Numbered from the stretch's first letter, positions 9,675 through 18,602 are shown. The stretch is 64,000 bases of DNA from Micromonospora chokoriensis (GCF_900091505.1 NZ_LT607409.1:6758001-6822000), one strand, 5' to 3'. Notes: generated by a model from the letters alone, not told the origin. Program-made: numbers and translations.

Positions 9675-10581
9675 GCCGGGACCCCGTCTCGTGGCCGTCG
9701 GCACCCCCGGCCGGCAGGGCCTGCGCCAGGTGGTCGGCCTGCTCGGCCTCGGCCGCCCGCTCGGCGCTTTCCAGCAGCCCGCCCCGGCCGTCCTGGTCGG
9801 CCCCGCCGTCCTGGCCCGCCCCGCCGTTCTGGCCCGCCCCGCCGTTCTGGCTGTCGTCGCCGTTCTGGCCGTTCTGCTCGGCGAGCGTCCGCCAGGCGGC
9901 CTCGGCGGCGCGCTGCTCGGCCTCCTTCTTGCTGCGCCCCTCGGCGCCGCCGTACCGGTTGCCGGCCACCACCACCCACGCGGTGAACGTCTTCAGATGG
10001 TCCGGGCCGGTGCCCTCGATCCGGTACTCCGGAACACCGAGCCCGAGCGCCGCCGTCAACTCCTGCAGGCTGGTCTTCCAGTCCAGCGCCGCGCCCCGGC
10101 CAGCCGACTCGGCCATCAACGGGTCGAAGAGTCGGTGGATGACGATGCCCGTGGTGTCCAGCCCGTACTGGAGGTAGATCGCGCCCAGCAGCGCCTCCAG
10201 CGTGTCGGCGAGGATGCTCGCCTTGTCCCGACCGCCGGTGGTCTCCTCACCCTTGCCGAGCAGCAGGTACGCGCCAAGGCCGTCCGGGCCCAGACCACGG
10301 GCCACGTCGGCGAGCGCCCGCATGTTGACCACGCTCGCCCGCAGCTTCGCCAACTGCCCCTCGGGCAGGTCCGGGTGGTTGTGGAACAACGCCGTCGTGA
10401 TCACCACGCCGAGCACCGAGTCGCCGAGGAACTCCAGCCGCTCGTTGGTGGGCAGCCCACCGTTCTCGTACGCGTACGAGCGGTGGGTCAGCGCGCGCTG
10501 GAGCAGCTCGGGTTCGAGACTCACGCCGAAGGCGGCTTCCAGGTGACCGACGGATACCCGCCGCCTCTTGTCGTTGCTCAT
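9667..10581 (-). CDS. rnc: Ribonuclease III with low-complexity C-terminal tail
   Basis: Cuts double-stranded RNA in rRNA and mRNA maturation. The catalytic signature NERLEFLGDSVLG is at about residues 46-58 and the dsRNA-binding domain at about 160-235 (DWKTSLQELTAALG to KKEAEQRAAEAAW). The ATG at 10581 overlaps the plsX stop (ATGA). The protein is 304 aa, longer than the usual 230-260, because of a tail of about 70 residues. The tail begins with Asn/Gly/Gln/Asp repeats of the QNGGAG type, encoded by degenerate 18-bp repeats at about 9790-9870, and then turns Ala/Glu-rich. The tail is probably disordered and is not part of the catalytic fold. Confidence 0.96.
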   Translation of the reverse strand: MSNDKRRRVSVGHLEAAFGVSLEPELLQRALTHRSYAYENGGLPTNERLEFLGDSVLGVVITTALFHNHPDLPEGQLAKLRASVVNMRALADVARGLGPDGLGAYLLLGKGEETTGGRDKASILADTLEALLGAIYLQYGLDTTGIVIHRLFDPLMAESAGRGAALDWKTSLQELTAALGLGVPEYRIEGTGPDHLKTFTAWVVVAGNRYGGAEGRSKKEAEQRAAEAAWRTLAEQNGQNGDDSQNGGAGQNGGAGQDGGADQDGRGGLLESAERAAEAEQADHLAQALPAGGADGHETGSRRA

Positions 10582-11660
10582 GATGTGCGTACCTCGGTGT
10601 CGGTGGAACGGTTGGCGCGGTCCGTCGCGGCGTCGCCGTCGAGCAACGCGGAGACCAGATCGGTGGCGCGCCGTCGCCACAGGTGAGCGGCGAGAGCGAT
10701 GCCGGAGGCGACGTCGCCGGCGCGGGCGGAACCGTGGCAGACGACCACCGTCCCCGCCACGCCCAGCAGGGCGGCAGCGCGGGGAGCGCCACCTTCGGCG
10801 GGAGGGCCACCGGCCATGGCGTACGCGCCCTCGATGGCCTTGAGCAGCACGTTACCGGTGAACCCGTCGGTGACGACCACATCGGCGCGCGCGCCGACGG
10901 CCACGTCGTACCCCTCGACCAGGCCGACGTAGCGCGCCCCGGCGGGGAGTCGTTCGGCGGCGAGCAGCGGGTCGGTGGCCCGGCGGACCCGGTCTCCTTT
11001 GCCGGCCTCGGTGCCGACCGACAGCAGCCCGACCCGGGGCGCGGAGATCGAGTGGGCCACCACGGCGTACGCGACACCCAGGACGGCGTGGCGGGCGAGG
11101 GTGGCGGGGCGCGGTTCCAGGGACCCGCCGACGTCGAGCAGGACCACCGGCCCGGCCACGGCGGGCAGGGTGGCGACCAGGGCGGGTTGGCGGATCTCCG
11201 GCCAGCGGCCGAGGCCGAGAACGGCGGCGGTGACGGTGGCACCGGTGGCGCCGGCGGACACCAGCGCGTCGGCGGTGCCGTCGCGGACGGCGGTGACCGC
11301 GGCGCGGACGGTGCTCTCCTTGCGGGCGGCGCTGGGGTGGTCGGCCATGCCGACGACGTCGCGCACGGGACGCACCGCGACCCGGACGCGCTGCGCCGGA
11401 TCGAGCTCAGCGATCAACTCGTCGGCGACCTCGGTCGGACCGACGAGGAGCAGGTGCAGGTCAGGGTCGGCACGCATGGCCCGCAGAGCGCCGTCAACCA
11501 CGACGGCGGGAGCGTCGTCCCCGCCGAGGAGGTCAACGGCGATCCGCGCGGTGCCCGGCTCCACGGGAACGCCGGCCGGAGTCGGCCGGGCATCGGGAGC
11601 CGGGGCACCGGGCGATTGCCAGGATGCGCGCGCCGCCCGACCTGGGGTCGGGGGCGTCAC
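10578..11660 (-). CDS. plsX: Phosphate acyltransferase PlsX
   Basis: Converts acyl-ACP to acyl-phosphate for phosphatidic acid synthesis. Family features are IAVDLLGGDDAP (usually DAMGGDxxP) near residue 40, SAGATGATV, and VVTDGFTGNVLLK near residue 270. The first 35 residues are Pro/Ala-rich and are not seen in most PlsX proteins. The GTG at 11660 has no strong ribosome site, so the true start could be the GTG nearer the conserved core. It lies 12 bp after rpmF and overlaps rnc by 4 bp, in the classical rpmF-plsX neighbourhood that links ribosome and lipid synthesis. Confidence 0.93.
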   Translation of the reverse strand: MTPPTPGRAARASWQSPGAPAPDARPTPAGVPVEPGTARIAVDLLGGDDAPAVVVDGALRAMRADPDLHLLLVGPTEVADELIAELDPAQRVRVAVRPVRDVVGMADHPSAARKESTVRAAVTAVRDGTADALVSAGATGATVTAAVLGLGRWPEIRQPALVATLPAVAGPVVLLDVGGSLEPRPATLARHAVLGVAYAVVAHSISAPRVGLLSVGTEAGKGDRVRRATDPLLAAERLPAGARYVGLVEGYDVAVGARADVVVTDGFTGNVLLKAIEGAYAMAGGPPAEGGAPRAAALLGVAGTVVVCHGSARAGDVASGIALAAHLWRRRATDLVSALLDGDAATDRANRSTDTEVRTS

Positions 11661-11672
11661 TGGGCGTCCAGG

Positions 11673-11846
11673 TCAGACCTCGAGAACCTGGCGGCCGTTG
11701 TAGGTGCCGCAGACGGAGCAGGCGGCGTGCGGCAGCTTCGGGGACTTGCACTGCGGGCACGCAACGGTCGCGACCACTGCCGCCTTCCAGTTCGCCCGGC
11801 GGGACCGGGTGTTGCTGCGCGACATCTTGCGCTTCGGGACGGCCAC
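11673..11846 (-). CDS. rpmF: 50S ribosomal protein L32, zinc-ribbon form
   Basis: A 57-aa ribosomal protein beginning AVPKRKMSRSNTRSRR after the GTG start, with two CxxC pairs (CPQC and CSVC) forming the zinc ribbon of a C+ paralogue. AGAGGAG lies 8 nt upstream of the GTG at 11846. The gene begins 5 bp after the yceD stop, so the pair is almost certainly one transcript, as in most bacteria. Confidence 0.98.
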   Translation of the reverse strand: MAVPKRKMSRSNTRSRRANWKAAVVATVACPQCKSPKLPHAACSVCGTYNGRQVLEV

Positions 11847-11851
11847 GGTTC

Positions 11852-12415
11852 TTACTCCTCTGTAACGGTCAGTTGCGACAGGCCCGCCCAACGCGGGTCG
11901 ATCTGCTGGTGACTGTGGTCGGCCGGCAGATCGTCCCAGTGCGCCCCGCATTCGGGGCACAGTCCTGGGCAGTCCTCCCGGCAGAGCGGGTTGGTCGGCA
12001 GCGTGAGCACCAACGCGTCCCGCAGCGCCGGCTCCAGGTCGATCAGATCGCCCTGCATCCGGCCCACCTCGTCCTCGTCGGTCGTGGCGTCCGTGGTGCT
12101 GTCCTCGTACGCGTACAGCTCCTGGATCGTCACGCCCATCGAGTCGTTGATCTCGCGCAGGCAACGGCCGCACTCGCCCTTGACGGGACCGGTGATGGTC
12201 CCGGAGACGAGCACGCCCTCGGACACCGACTGCAACCTCAGATCGAGGTCGAGATCCGCACCCTCCGGCACGCCGATCAACTCCACGCCGAGGTCCGCCG
12301 GTGCCGGCACGACCCGCTTGACCTCACGCAACGCGCCAGGGCGGCGCGGCAGGTCCCTCGTGTCGAGGACCAGCGGCGACCTGGGGTTGAGTGTCGATGG
12401 CGAGTGCTTGGGCAT
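11852..12415 (-). CDS. yceD: YceD/DUF177 family protein
   Basis: A 187-aa acidic protein of the DUF177 family, nearly always found beside rpmF. It is linked with 23S rRNA accumulation in other bacteria and plants. Visible marks are GxCGRCL (CGRCLREI, residues about 87-94) and a C-terminal Cys cluster CREDCPGLCPECG (about residues 144-156), which suggests metal binding. GGAG lies 7 nt before the ATG at 12415. It is followed at once by rpmF. A mechanism is not established for this family. Confidence 0.9.
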   Translation of the reverse strand: MPKHSPSTLNPRSPLVLDTRDLPRRPGALREVKRVVPAPADLGVELIGVPEGADLDLDLRLQSVSEGVLVSGTITGPVKGECGRCLREINDSMGVTIQELYAYEDSTTDATTDEDEVGRMQGDLIDLEPALRDALVLTLPTNPLCREDCPGLCPECGAHWDDLPADHSHQQIDPRWAGLSQLTVTEE

Positions 12416-12526
12416 AGTTAGACTCCGGCCGGTGAGAGGCCGACAAAAAAGGTTACCTGGGCGACCGCCGGACCGTCGAACCGGGGGCGACGCCTGCGGC
12501 GAGAATGTCGGCTGGTGAGGTGCCGC

Positions 12527-13024
12527 TCAGAAGGGTAGCGGGCGTTCCGCCTCGTCCCCAGCGAACGTGCCGATCTCCCGCAGGGCGTGCATCTTGTCCC
12601 GGCCGCGCTCTATCGAGGCCAGCGCCCGGGTGAGGAACTGTTCGAAGTTGGCCAGCGCGGTGTCGACGTAGTCGTCGACCTCCTCCCGCAGGCGCTGCGC
12701 CTCGGCTCGGGCCTCCGCGATGATCCGGGCGCCCTCGTGCTCGGCCGACACGGTGATCTCGTTCACCGAGACCAGGCGGGCGTGTTCTGCCTCACCCTCG
12801 CTGATGATCCGGTCCGCCTCGCGCTTGCCGGCCTCCATGATCTTGTCCCGCTCCTCGAGGAGCGCGGCGGCGCGACGCAGGTCGGCGGGAAGATCGGCAC
12901 GTATCTCGTCGAGGGCCGCGATCGTCTCACCCCGGTCGACCATGCAGTTGTTGCGCGACATCGGGACGGAGCGGGCCTGCTCCACCATGGCGATCAGTTC
13001 GTCGATGCGATCGAGCGGGTCCAC
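12527..13024 (-). CDS. sepIVA: DivIVA-like coiled-coil protein, SepIVA-type
   Basis: A 165-aa protein, mostly helical: VDPLDRIDELIAMVEQARSVPMS at the start, then a long Glu/Ala/Arg coiled coil (about residues 40-140, for example KREADRIISEGEAEHARL). The gene order (SepIVA, YceD, rnc) is the order of Rv2927c-Rv2925c in M. tuberculosis, where Rv2927c is SepIVA, a septation factor needed for cell division. I chose the GTG at 13024 because GAGG lies 5 nt and AGGAG 10 nt upstream; the longer in-frame extension is basic and non-coding in look. Function is inferred from synteny and structure, not from a unique motif. Confidence 0.8.
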   Translation of the reverse strand: MDPLDRIDELIAMVEQARSVPMSRNNCMVDRGETIAALDEIRADLPADLRRAAALLEERDKIMEAGKREADRIISEGEAEHARLVSVNEITVSAEHEGARIIAEARAEAQRLREEVDDYVDTALANFEQFLTRALASIERGRDKMHALREIGTFAGDEAERPLPF

Positions 13025-13242
13025 CGGTACCTCACTCCTGTCGTTCTTCGGCCGACCTCCATGATGCGGGCTACGGCCGTTCCCCGCGTCACCAATCATG
13101 GCGTGCCCGCCCCACCCGCGCCCCATCCGCCCCAACCCGGCGCGTCGCGACATCGTCACCCGGCGCCCACCGTGCCCGTACTCTTGCCTCGATTTCTGGC
13201 AAATGGGGCGCCCCGGTGGCCGGAGCGGTGACGGAGGGCAGA

Positions 13243-13725
13243 TCAGCTACGGGGGCCGAGACGAGCCTGGAGAGCCTTACGGACCGGGTCGGGAACATGC
13301 GCGGAGATGTCGCCACCCCACTTGGCCACGTCCTTGACCAGACTCGACGAGAGGAACGAGTAGAGCGGGTTGGTCGGCATGAAGAGCGTCTCGACACCCG
13401 CCAGCCCGATGTTCATTTGGGCCATCTGCAACTCGTAGTCGAAGTCGCTGACCGCGCGCAGGCCCTTGATCAGCACACTCGCCTGCTGGGCCCGGCAGAA
13501 GTCGACCAGCAGCCCGCGGAACGACTCGACCCGCACGTTGCCGTACGACGAGGTGACCTCGCGGAGCATGTCGATCCGCTCCTCGACGGTGAAGAGGCCA
13601 CTCTTCGACTGGTTCACCAGCACACCGACGATCACCTCGTCGAAGAGCCGACTGGCCCGCCCGATGATGTCGAGGTGTCCGTTGGTGACCGGATCGAACG
13701 AACCGGGGCACACCGCACGTCTCAT
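13243..13725 (-). CDS. coaD: Phosphopantetheine adenylyltransferase CoaD
   Basis: Catalyses the fourth step of coenzyme A synthesis, transferring AMP from ATP to 4'-phosphopantetheine. The nucleotidyltransferase motif is clear: RRAVCPGSFDPVTNGHLDII at the N-terminus, then GVLVNQSKSGLFTVEER, IKGLRAVSDFDYELQMAQMN and the SSSLVKDVAK signature. The protein is 160 aa, as usual. The ATG at 13725 overlaps the rsmD stop (ATGA); a longer upstream frame is only the out-of-frame shadow of rsmD. Confidence 0.97.
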   Translation of the reverse strand: MRRAVCPGSFDPVTNGHLDIIGRASRLFDEVIVGVLVNQSKSGLFTVEERIDMLREVTSSYGNVRVESFRGLLVDFCRAQQASVLIKGLRAVSDFDYELQMAQMNIGLAGVETLFMPTNPLYSFLSSSLVKDVAKWGGDISAHVPDPVRKALQARLGPRS

Positions 13726-14285
13726 GATCGGCGACCGTACCAAAGTGTGGTCTCGCCGTAACGGCGACTGCGGTCCGAGGTGATGCCGTCCACCCAGTCG
13801 AACTGCCTGGTGCGGCTGGACCGCTCCACCACCACCAGCGCGTCGGGCGCCAGCCACCCGCCGCTGACCAGCGCGGCCAACAGCGCGGTGATCTCCTCGT
13901 CCGGCAGCGCGTAGGGAGGGTCGGCGAAGACCACGTCGTACGGGCCGCCGTCCGGGCCGGCGGCCAGCGCCGTCGCCACCTTGCCGACGACCAGGCGGGC
14001 TGCCGGGCCGACACCGAGGGCCGCGACGTTCTCCCGGATCACCCGGGCCGCGCGCGGGTCGGACTCGACCAGCAGGACGTGTCGAGCACCCCGGGAGAGC
14101 GCCTCCAGCCCGACCGCGCCGGAACCGGCGTACAGGTCGGCGAAGCGGGCGCCGTCGAGGTCGACCTCGGCCTCCACGGCGCTGAACAGCGCCTCCCGAA
14201 CCCGGTCGGACGTGGGTCGGGTGCCGGCACCGGGAGGCGCGGCGATCCGCCGGCCACCCAGCGTGCCGGCCACGATCCGGGTCAT
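13722..14285 (-). CDS. rsmD: 16S rRNA (guanine966-N2)-methyltransferase RsmD
   Basis: An SAM-dependent methyltransferase for 16S rRNA. The starting motif TRIVAGTLGGRRIAAPPG, the RPTSDRVREALFS block, the SAM site FADLYAGSGAVGLEALSRGA and the catalytic motif VVFADPPY are all present in about 187 aa. I prefer the ATG at 14285 (GGAG 4 nt upstream) to the GTG 9 nt earlier. It is the first gene of the rsmD-coaD pair, translationally coupled by a 4-bp overlap. Confidence 0.95.
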   Translation of the reverse strand: MTRIVAGTLGGRRIAAPPGAGTRPTSDRVREALFSAVEAEVDLDGARFADLYAGSGAVGLEALSRGARHVLLVESDPRAARVIRENVAALGVGPAARLVVGKVATALAAGPDGGPYDVVFADPPYALPDEEITALLAALVSGGWLAPDALVVVERSSRTRQFDWVDGITSDRSRRYGETTLWYGRRS

Positions 14286-14590
14286 GGTCTCCACCTGCTC
14301 ATGCCCGCGACGCTACGCGACCCTTCGGACCTGCCGGTCGACACGGTCGGTACCCCTAGAAAGATCACGTGATCACTTCTCGTATATCAATGATCTCAAC
14401 TTCATAACATCCGTCTTAGCAAATCCTGAGCGCTGTCTCATGCGAGGCGATCTCGCTAGGGTCTGCCGGGTGCCGGCGGCAACCCACCGGCCCGCGGTAC
14501 GGGAGGGCGCCTCTCCGATCGGACGTGCAGCGACCGTCCACTGTCACTCCCGTGCCACACCCCTGACGCTTCAGCACTCCAGGAGTACCC
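14286..14590 (+). promoter_or_regulatory. Divergent intergenic region with 12-bp palindrome
   Basis: This 305-bp stretch separates rsmD from the LPVTG wall protein. Its left half is AT-rich for this genome (about 14360-14430) and holds the perfect palindrome GATCACGTGATC at 14363-14374, a candidate operator. A TAGGGT hexamer at about 14456-14461 could be a -10 element. AGGAG at 5 nt precedes the GTG at 14591. Confidence 0.4.
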
Positions 14591-16099
14591 GTGATCCGTC
14601 CCAAGCTGTCGCTACAGCGACCGCTGGCCATCCTGGGAGCCGCCCTCATCGGCCTCACCGGGGCAGTCGCGGTGGCCGGCCCGGCCAGCGCGCACCACAC
14701 CACGATCACCGCCGTAGCCGACTGTGACCGGCTCACCGGCGAGCGAGTGATCACCTGGAAGGTGGAGAACAGCGAGCGCAACAAGGCTGTCACCCTCAAG
14801 AAGGTGACCGCGGACCCGTCGACCGACGTCACCGTGCCGGTCAAGGGCTCCAAGGCCGTTCCGCTGGAGGGTTCCGTCATCCGCAAGGGCGGCAGCGTCC
14901 TGGCTGTTCAGCGGGTGCCGGGCGACACCAAGAGCGCCAAGCTCACGGTGTTCGGCAAGTGGAAGAAGAACGGGCAGGAAGCCACCAACGACGGCAGCAT
15001 CAACCTGGCCGCCGACAGCTCCTGCGTGCCGACCCCGACGTGCGTCGACGTCAACAAGGCCAAGTACAGCCACACGTTCGACGGCCCGAAGGGCACCGCC
15101 ACCGTCAAGCTCGACGGTGACCTGCCGCTCTGCGGCGAGGGCAAGCAGTGGTTCACGCTGGTGTCGTACTTCGCGCCCCGGCCGCAGTTCGCCACCCCGC
15201 AGTACGTCTACGGCACGCCGGACAGCAACTGGATCGGCGGCACCCAGACCGAGATCACGCTGAACGTCGAGATCCCGGACTGCCACACCCAGGTCGACCT
15301 GATCTGGGGCGGCAAGGACCAGGTCATCGACGAGCTGGTCGAGGGCGGCAAGCGCTACGACAACAAGAAGCTCGGTTCCTCGGGCGCCCCGGGCAACCGC
15401 TCGAAGGGCCCGCAGGGCTGGTACAACGGCGGCAGCAAGAGCTGCACCACCCCGGCCTCGACCTTCGCGTCCAACTGCGACGGATCGGTCGCCGTCTCGC
15501 TGAGCAACGACGGCAAGATCAGCAAGTACGCCGTCGAGTTCGAGGTCAAGGGCGAGAACGGCTTCACCAAGAAGGTCTCCGTCCCGGCCGGCAAGGCCGA
15601 CACCAGCGTTGTCGTGCCCGCCGCTGACGCCGGCAAGATCGAGGTGCTGGTCGACGGCAAGGTGGTCGAGAACGGCACGTACTCGTGGCAGCGCCCCGAG
15701 GACTGCCCCCTGCCGGTCGTCACCACCAAGGCCGACTGCAAGGACTTCGCCCTCACCGTGAGCAACCCCGAGGGTGGTCTCCCGGTCAAGGCGACGTTCA
15801 CCTACGGCGACAAGAACGAGACCCGCACGGTCGCGTCCGGCTCGTCGGAGACGGTGACCTTCAAGGCCAGCAAGGCCGAGTCGGCGCTCGTCGCGCTGCC
15901 TGACCTCGACCTGGAGATGGAAGCGGTCTACACGCCGGAGGGCAACTGCGGTGGCGGTGGCGCCGGCGGCGAGGAGCCGGGCCTCCCGGTCACCGGTGCG
16001 GCGGCGGGCGGCATCGCCGCCGGCGCGATCGCGCTGCTGATCGCCGGCGCGGTGCTCTTCGTCATCGCTCGGCGTCGTCGGGTGACCTTCACCGCCTGA
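14591..16099 (+). CDS. Cell-wall surface protein with LPVTG sorting signal
   Basis: A 502-aa exported protein. It has a signal peptide (basic start, hydrophobic residues 10-28, cleavage after GPASA) and a large extracellular region of repeated beta-rich modules with Cys pairs (TCVDVNK, SNCDGSVAVSLSNDGK and TKADCKDFALTVSN open similar units). A Gly-rich spacer leads to the sorting signal LPVTG at about residue 466, then a membrane helix and a basic RRRR tail. A sortase would cut between Thr and Gly and join it to peptidoglycan; no sortase is in this window. The repeated modules suggest adhesion or wall structure, but no named domain is certain. A hairpin terminator follows. Confidence 0.88.
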   Translation: MIRPKLSLQRPLAILGAALIGLTGAVAVAGPASAHHTTITAVADCDRLTGERVITWKVENSERNKAVTLKKVTADPSTDVTVPVKGSKAVPLEGSVIRKGGSVLAVQRVPGDTKSAKLTVFGKWKKNGQEATNDGSINLAADSSCVPTPTCVDVNKAKYSHTFDGPKGTATVKLDGDLPLCGEGKQWFTLVSYFAPRPQFATPQYVYGTPDSNWIGGTQTEITLNVEIPDCHTQVDLIWGGKDQVIDELVEGGKRYDNKKLGSSGAPGNRSKGPQGWYNGGSKSCTTPASTFASNCDGSVAVSLSNDGKISKYAVEFEVKGENGFTKKVSVPAGKADTSVVVPAADAGKIEVLVDGKVVENGTYSWQRPEDCPLPVVTTKADCKDFALTVSNPEGGLPVKATFTYGDKNETRTVASGSSETVTFKASKAESALVALPDLDLEMEAVYTPEGNCGGGGAGGEEPGLPVTGAAAGGIAAGAIALLIAGAVLFVIARRRRVTFTA

Positions 16100-16121
16100 G
16101 ACACCCCGCTCTGACAACAGA

Positions 16122-16155
16122 GGGCGCGTCGACCACCCGGTCGGCGCGCCCTTCG
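16122..16155 (+). terminator. Terminator of LPVTG protein gene
   Basis: Inverted repeat with arms at about 16122-16134 and 16139-16151 (GGGCGCG / CGCGCCC outer arms and CGACC / GGTCG inner arms, one mismatch), followed by TTCGT on the plus strand, 22 bp after the stop codon. Confidence 0.65.
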
Positions 16156-16226
16156 TCATGCGCGGGGTGGCCCGCCACGCCCTGAGCGGCCTCATCACAC
16201 CCCTGGCCCGTCATGCCCCGTGCGGT

Positions 16227-16305
16227 GTGATCGACTCGGAGTCTTTGAAGTCGGGGCATCCCTCAGGGCCCGACACCCCGATTTCCTGAAACGGGAGTGG
16301 ATCAC
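16227..16305. repeat. Palindromic element, family A copy 2
   Basis: A 79-bp imperfect inverted repeat between the convergent LPVTG and recG genes. The ends are GTGATCGACTC and GAGTGGATCAC, and the centre pairs TCGGGGCAT with CGACACCCCGA-type sequence. It shares its ends with the copies at 6258, 43657 and 52709. Confidence 0.75.
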
Positions 16306-16324
16306 GAGCGGAGCGAGGGCCAGC

Positions 16325-16402
16325 GCGGGGCGGGCCCGGGGCGGGGCGGGCGCAGGGCGGGGCGGGCGCAGGGCGGGGCGCGCGCAGGGCGGGGCGGGCG
16401 GG
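16325..16402. repeat. G-rich tandem repeat beside recG stop
   Basis: About four copies of a 16-bp unit (GGGCGGGGCGGGCGCA and variants) end two bases before the recG stop codon. The plus strand carries many runs of three or four G and could form G-quadruplexes. No gene is seen in it. Confidence 0.75.
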
Positions 16403-16403
16403 C

Positions 16404-18602
16404 TCAGCCCTTCTCCAGGTACTCCGCGCGGTCCTCGTCCACCAGTGCGGCCACCGAGGCGGCCAGCGCCGGGTTGCGGGTCAGCTCCGGGTCGTCCTCG
16501 ATCAGGGTGATCGCCTCGGCGCGGGCGTCGCGGATGAGTTCCGTGTCCCGTCGCAGCGACAGCAGGCGTAGGTGGGAACGGTGACCGGACTGGGTGGCGC
16601 CCAGCACGTCACCCTCGCGGCGCTGCTCCAGATCCAGCTCGGCGAGCTTGAAGCCGTCACTCGTGGACGCCACCGCGTCCAGCCGCTCCCGTGCCGAGGA
16701 ACCCTCGGCCGCCTCGCTGACCAGCAGACAGAGCCCGGCGGCGGCACCCCGCCCGACCCGGCCCCGCAACTGGTGCAGCTGGGAGACACCGAAACGGTCG
16801 GCGTCGAGGACGATCATCACGGTCGCGTTCGGCACGTCCACGCCGACCTCGATCACTGTGGTCGCCACCAGCACGTCCAGGTCGCCGGCCGCGAAGGAAC
16901 GCATCACCGCGTCCTTCTCGTCGGCCGGCAGGCGACCGTGCAGCACCCCGATCCGCAGCCCGTGCAGCGGCCCCTCGGCCAGCAGCGGGGCGACCTCGGT
17001 CACCGCCAGCGGAGGGCGTCGACCGTTGTCGTCCTCGGGTGGCGGCTCCTCGTCGGACGTGGGGCCGTCGCCGATCCGGGGACAGACCACGTACGCCTGG
17101 TGGCCGGCGCTCACCTCCTCGCGCAGCCGACGCCAGGCCCGGTCCAGGTAGGCCGGCTTCTCGGCGGCCGGCACCACGTGCGAGGCGATCGGTGACCGCC
17201 CCCGGGGCAGCTGGGAGAGGGTGGAGACCTCCAGGTCGCCGTAGACGGTCATCGCCACCGTGCGCGGGATCGGGGTGGCCGTCATCACCAGCACGTGCGG
17301 CGGCTGGTCGGCCTTGGCCCGCAGGGCGTCGCGCTGCTCCACGCCGAAGCGGTGCTGCTCGTCGACGACCACCAGGCCGAGATCGGCGAAGTCGACCCCC
17401 TCGTACAGCAGGGCGTGGGTGCCGAGCACGATGCCGGCGGCACCGCTGGCGACCTCGCCCAGCGCCCGCCGTCGCGCCGCCGCGCCCAGCGAACCGGTGA
17501 CCAGCTCGACCCGGGTGGCGTGCTCGGCGGAGCCCAGCTCACCTGCTCTGCCCAGCGGCCCGAGCAGGTCGAGCATGCCGCGGTGGTGCTGGGCGGCCAG
17601 CACCTCGGTGGGCGCCAGCAGCGCGGCCTGGCCGCCCGCGTCGACCACCTGGAGCATCGCCCGCAGTGCCACGACCGTCTTGCCCGAGCCCACCTCGCCC
17701 TGCAACAGGCGGTGCATCGGGTGCGGTGCGGCCAGGTCCGCGGCGATCTCCACGCCCACGTCACGCTGGCCTTCCGTCAGCTCGTACGGCAGACGGGCGT
17801 CGAAGGCCGCCAGCAGCCCACCCGGGCGGGCCGGGCGGGGTCGGGCCGGCCAGTCGGCGGCCCGGTGCTTGCGCTGCACCAGGGTCAACTGGACGGCGAA
17901 CGCCTCATCCCACTTGAGCCGCCGCCGTGCCCGGTACAGCGCCTCCTTGCTGGACGGCCGGTGGATCTCCTTCAACGCGGTGCCCAGCCCGACCAGCTTG
18001 CGGCTGGCACACACGTCGGCGGGCAGCGGGTCGTCCGGCGGGGTGAACGTGTCCAGCACGACCCGTACGCACCGCGCGATCACCCAGGTCGGCAGGGCCG
18101 CGGCGGCCGGGTAGACGGGGATCAGCGCGCCGGCGAACTCCTCGATCTCGTCGCTGGCCGCCGCCTCGCCTTCCCCACCCTCGCCGAGCAGCACGTACTC
18201 CGGGCCGTTGAGCTGCCGCTTGCCCCGGAACTCGGTGACCTTGCCGGCGAACAGCCCCCACCGACCGGGACGCAGCTCGCGCTCCCGCCACGCCTGGTTG
18301 CCGAAGAAGGTCAACGTCAGCACCCCGCCGGAGCCGTCACCGACGGTCACCTCCAGCAGGTTGCCCCGTCGCTGCCGCATCGGACGCACCGCGGTGCGCT
18401 GCACCTGGGCCAGCACGGTGACCTGCTCGCCGACGTCCAGCGAACGGATGTCGGTGTGCTCGCCGCGCTCGTCGTAGCGGCGCGGGAAGTGGTAGACCAG
18501 GTCACCCGCCGTGTGCAGGTCGAGGTGCGCGGCCAGCGCCTTGGCCGTCTTGTCCCCGACCAGCTTCTTCAGCGGAGTGTCCACGGTGGCTGGTTCGCTC
18601 AT
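16404..18602 (-). CDS. recG: ATP-dependent DNA helicase RecG
   Basis: A branched-DNA helicase that reverses stalled forks and processes recombination intermediates. The 732-aa protein has an N-terminal OB-fold wedge domain (about residues 50-160, PRRYDERGEHTDIRSL) and the helicase core. The core shows LLQGEVGSGKTVVALRAM (Walker A), VVDEQHRFGVEQR (motif II, DEQH as in RecG), MTATPIPRT (motif III), TTVIEVGVDVPNATVM and QLHQLRGRVGRG. The ATG at 18602 overlaps the DAK2 gene stop by 4 bp and has AGGG 5 nt upstream. This DAK2-recG pairing is conserved in actinobacteria. Confidence 0.97.
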   Translation of the reverse strand: MSEPATVDTPLKKLVGDKTAKALAAHLDLHTAGDLVYHFPRRYDERGEHTDIRSLDVGEQVTVLAQVQRTAVRPMRQRRGNLLEVTVGDGSGGVLTLTFFGNQAWRERELRPGRWGLFAGKVTEFRGKRQLNGPEYVLLGEGGEGEAAASDEIEEFAGALIPVYPAAAALPTWVIARCVRVVLDTFTPPDDPLPADVCASRKLVGLGTALKEIHRPSSKEALYRARRRLKWDEAFAVQLTLVQRKHRAADWPARPRPARPGGLLAAFDARLPYELTEGQRDVGVEIAADLAAPHPMHRLLQGEVGSGKTVVALRAMLQVVDAGGQAALLAPTEVLAAQHHRGMLDLLGPLGRAGELGSAEHATRVELVTGSLGAAARRRALGEVASGAAGIVLGTHALLYEGVDFADLGLVVVDEQHRFGVEQRDALRAKADQPPHVLVMTATPIPRTVAMTVYGDLEVSTLSQLPRGRSPIASHVVPAAEKPAYLDRAWRRLREEVSAGHQAYVVCPRIGDGPTSDEEPPPEDDNGRRPPLAVTEVAPLLAEGPLHGLRIGVLHGRLPADEKDAVMRSFAAGDLDVLVATTVIEVGVDVPNATVMIVLDADRFGVSQLHQLRGRVGRGAAAGLCLLVSEAAEGSSARERLDAVASTSDGFKLAELDLEQRREGDVLGATQSGHRSHLRLLSLRRDTELIRDARAEAITLIEDDPELTRNPALAASVAALVDEDRAEYLEKG

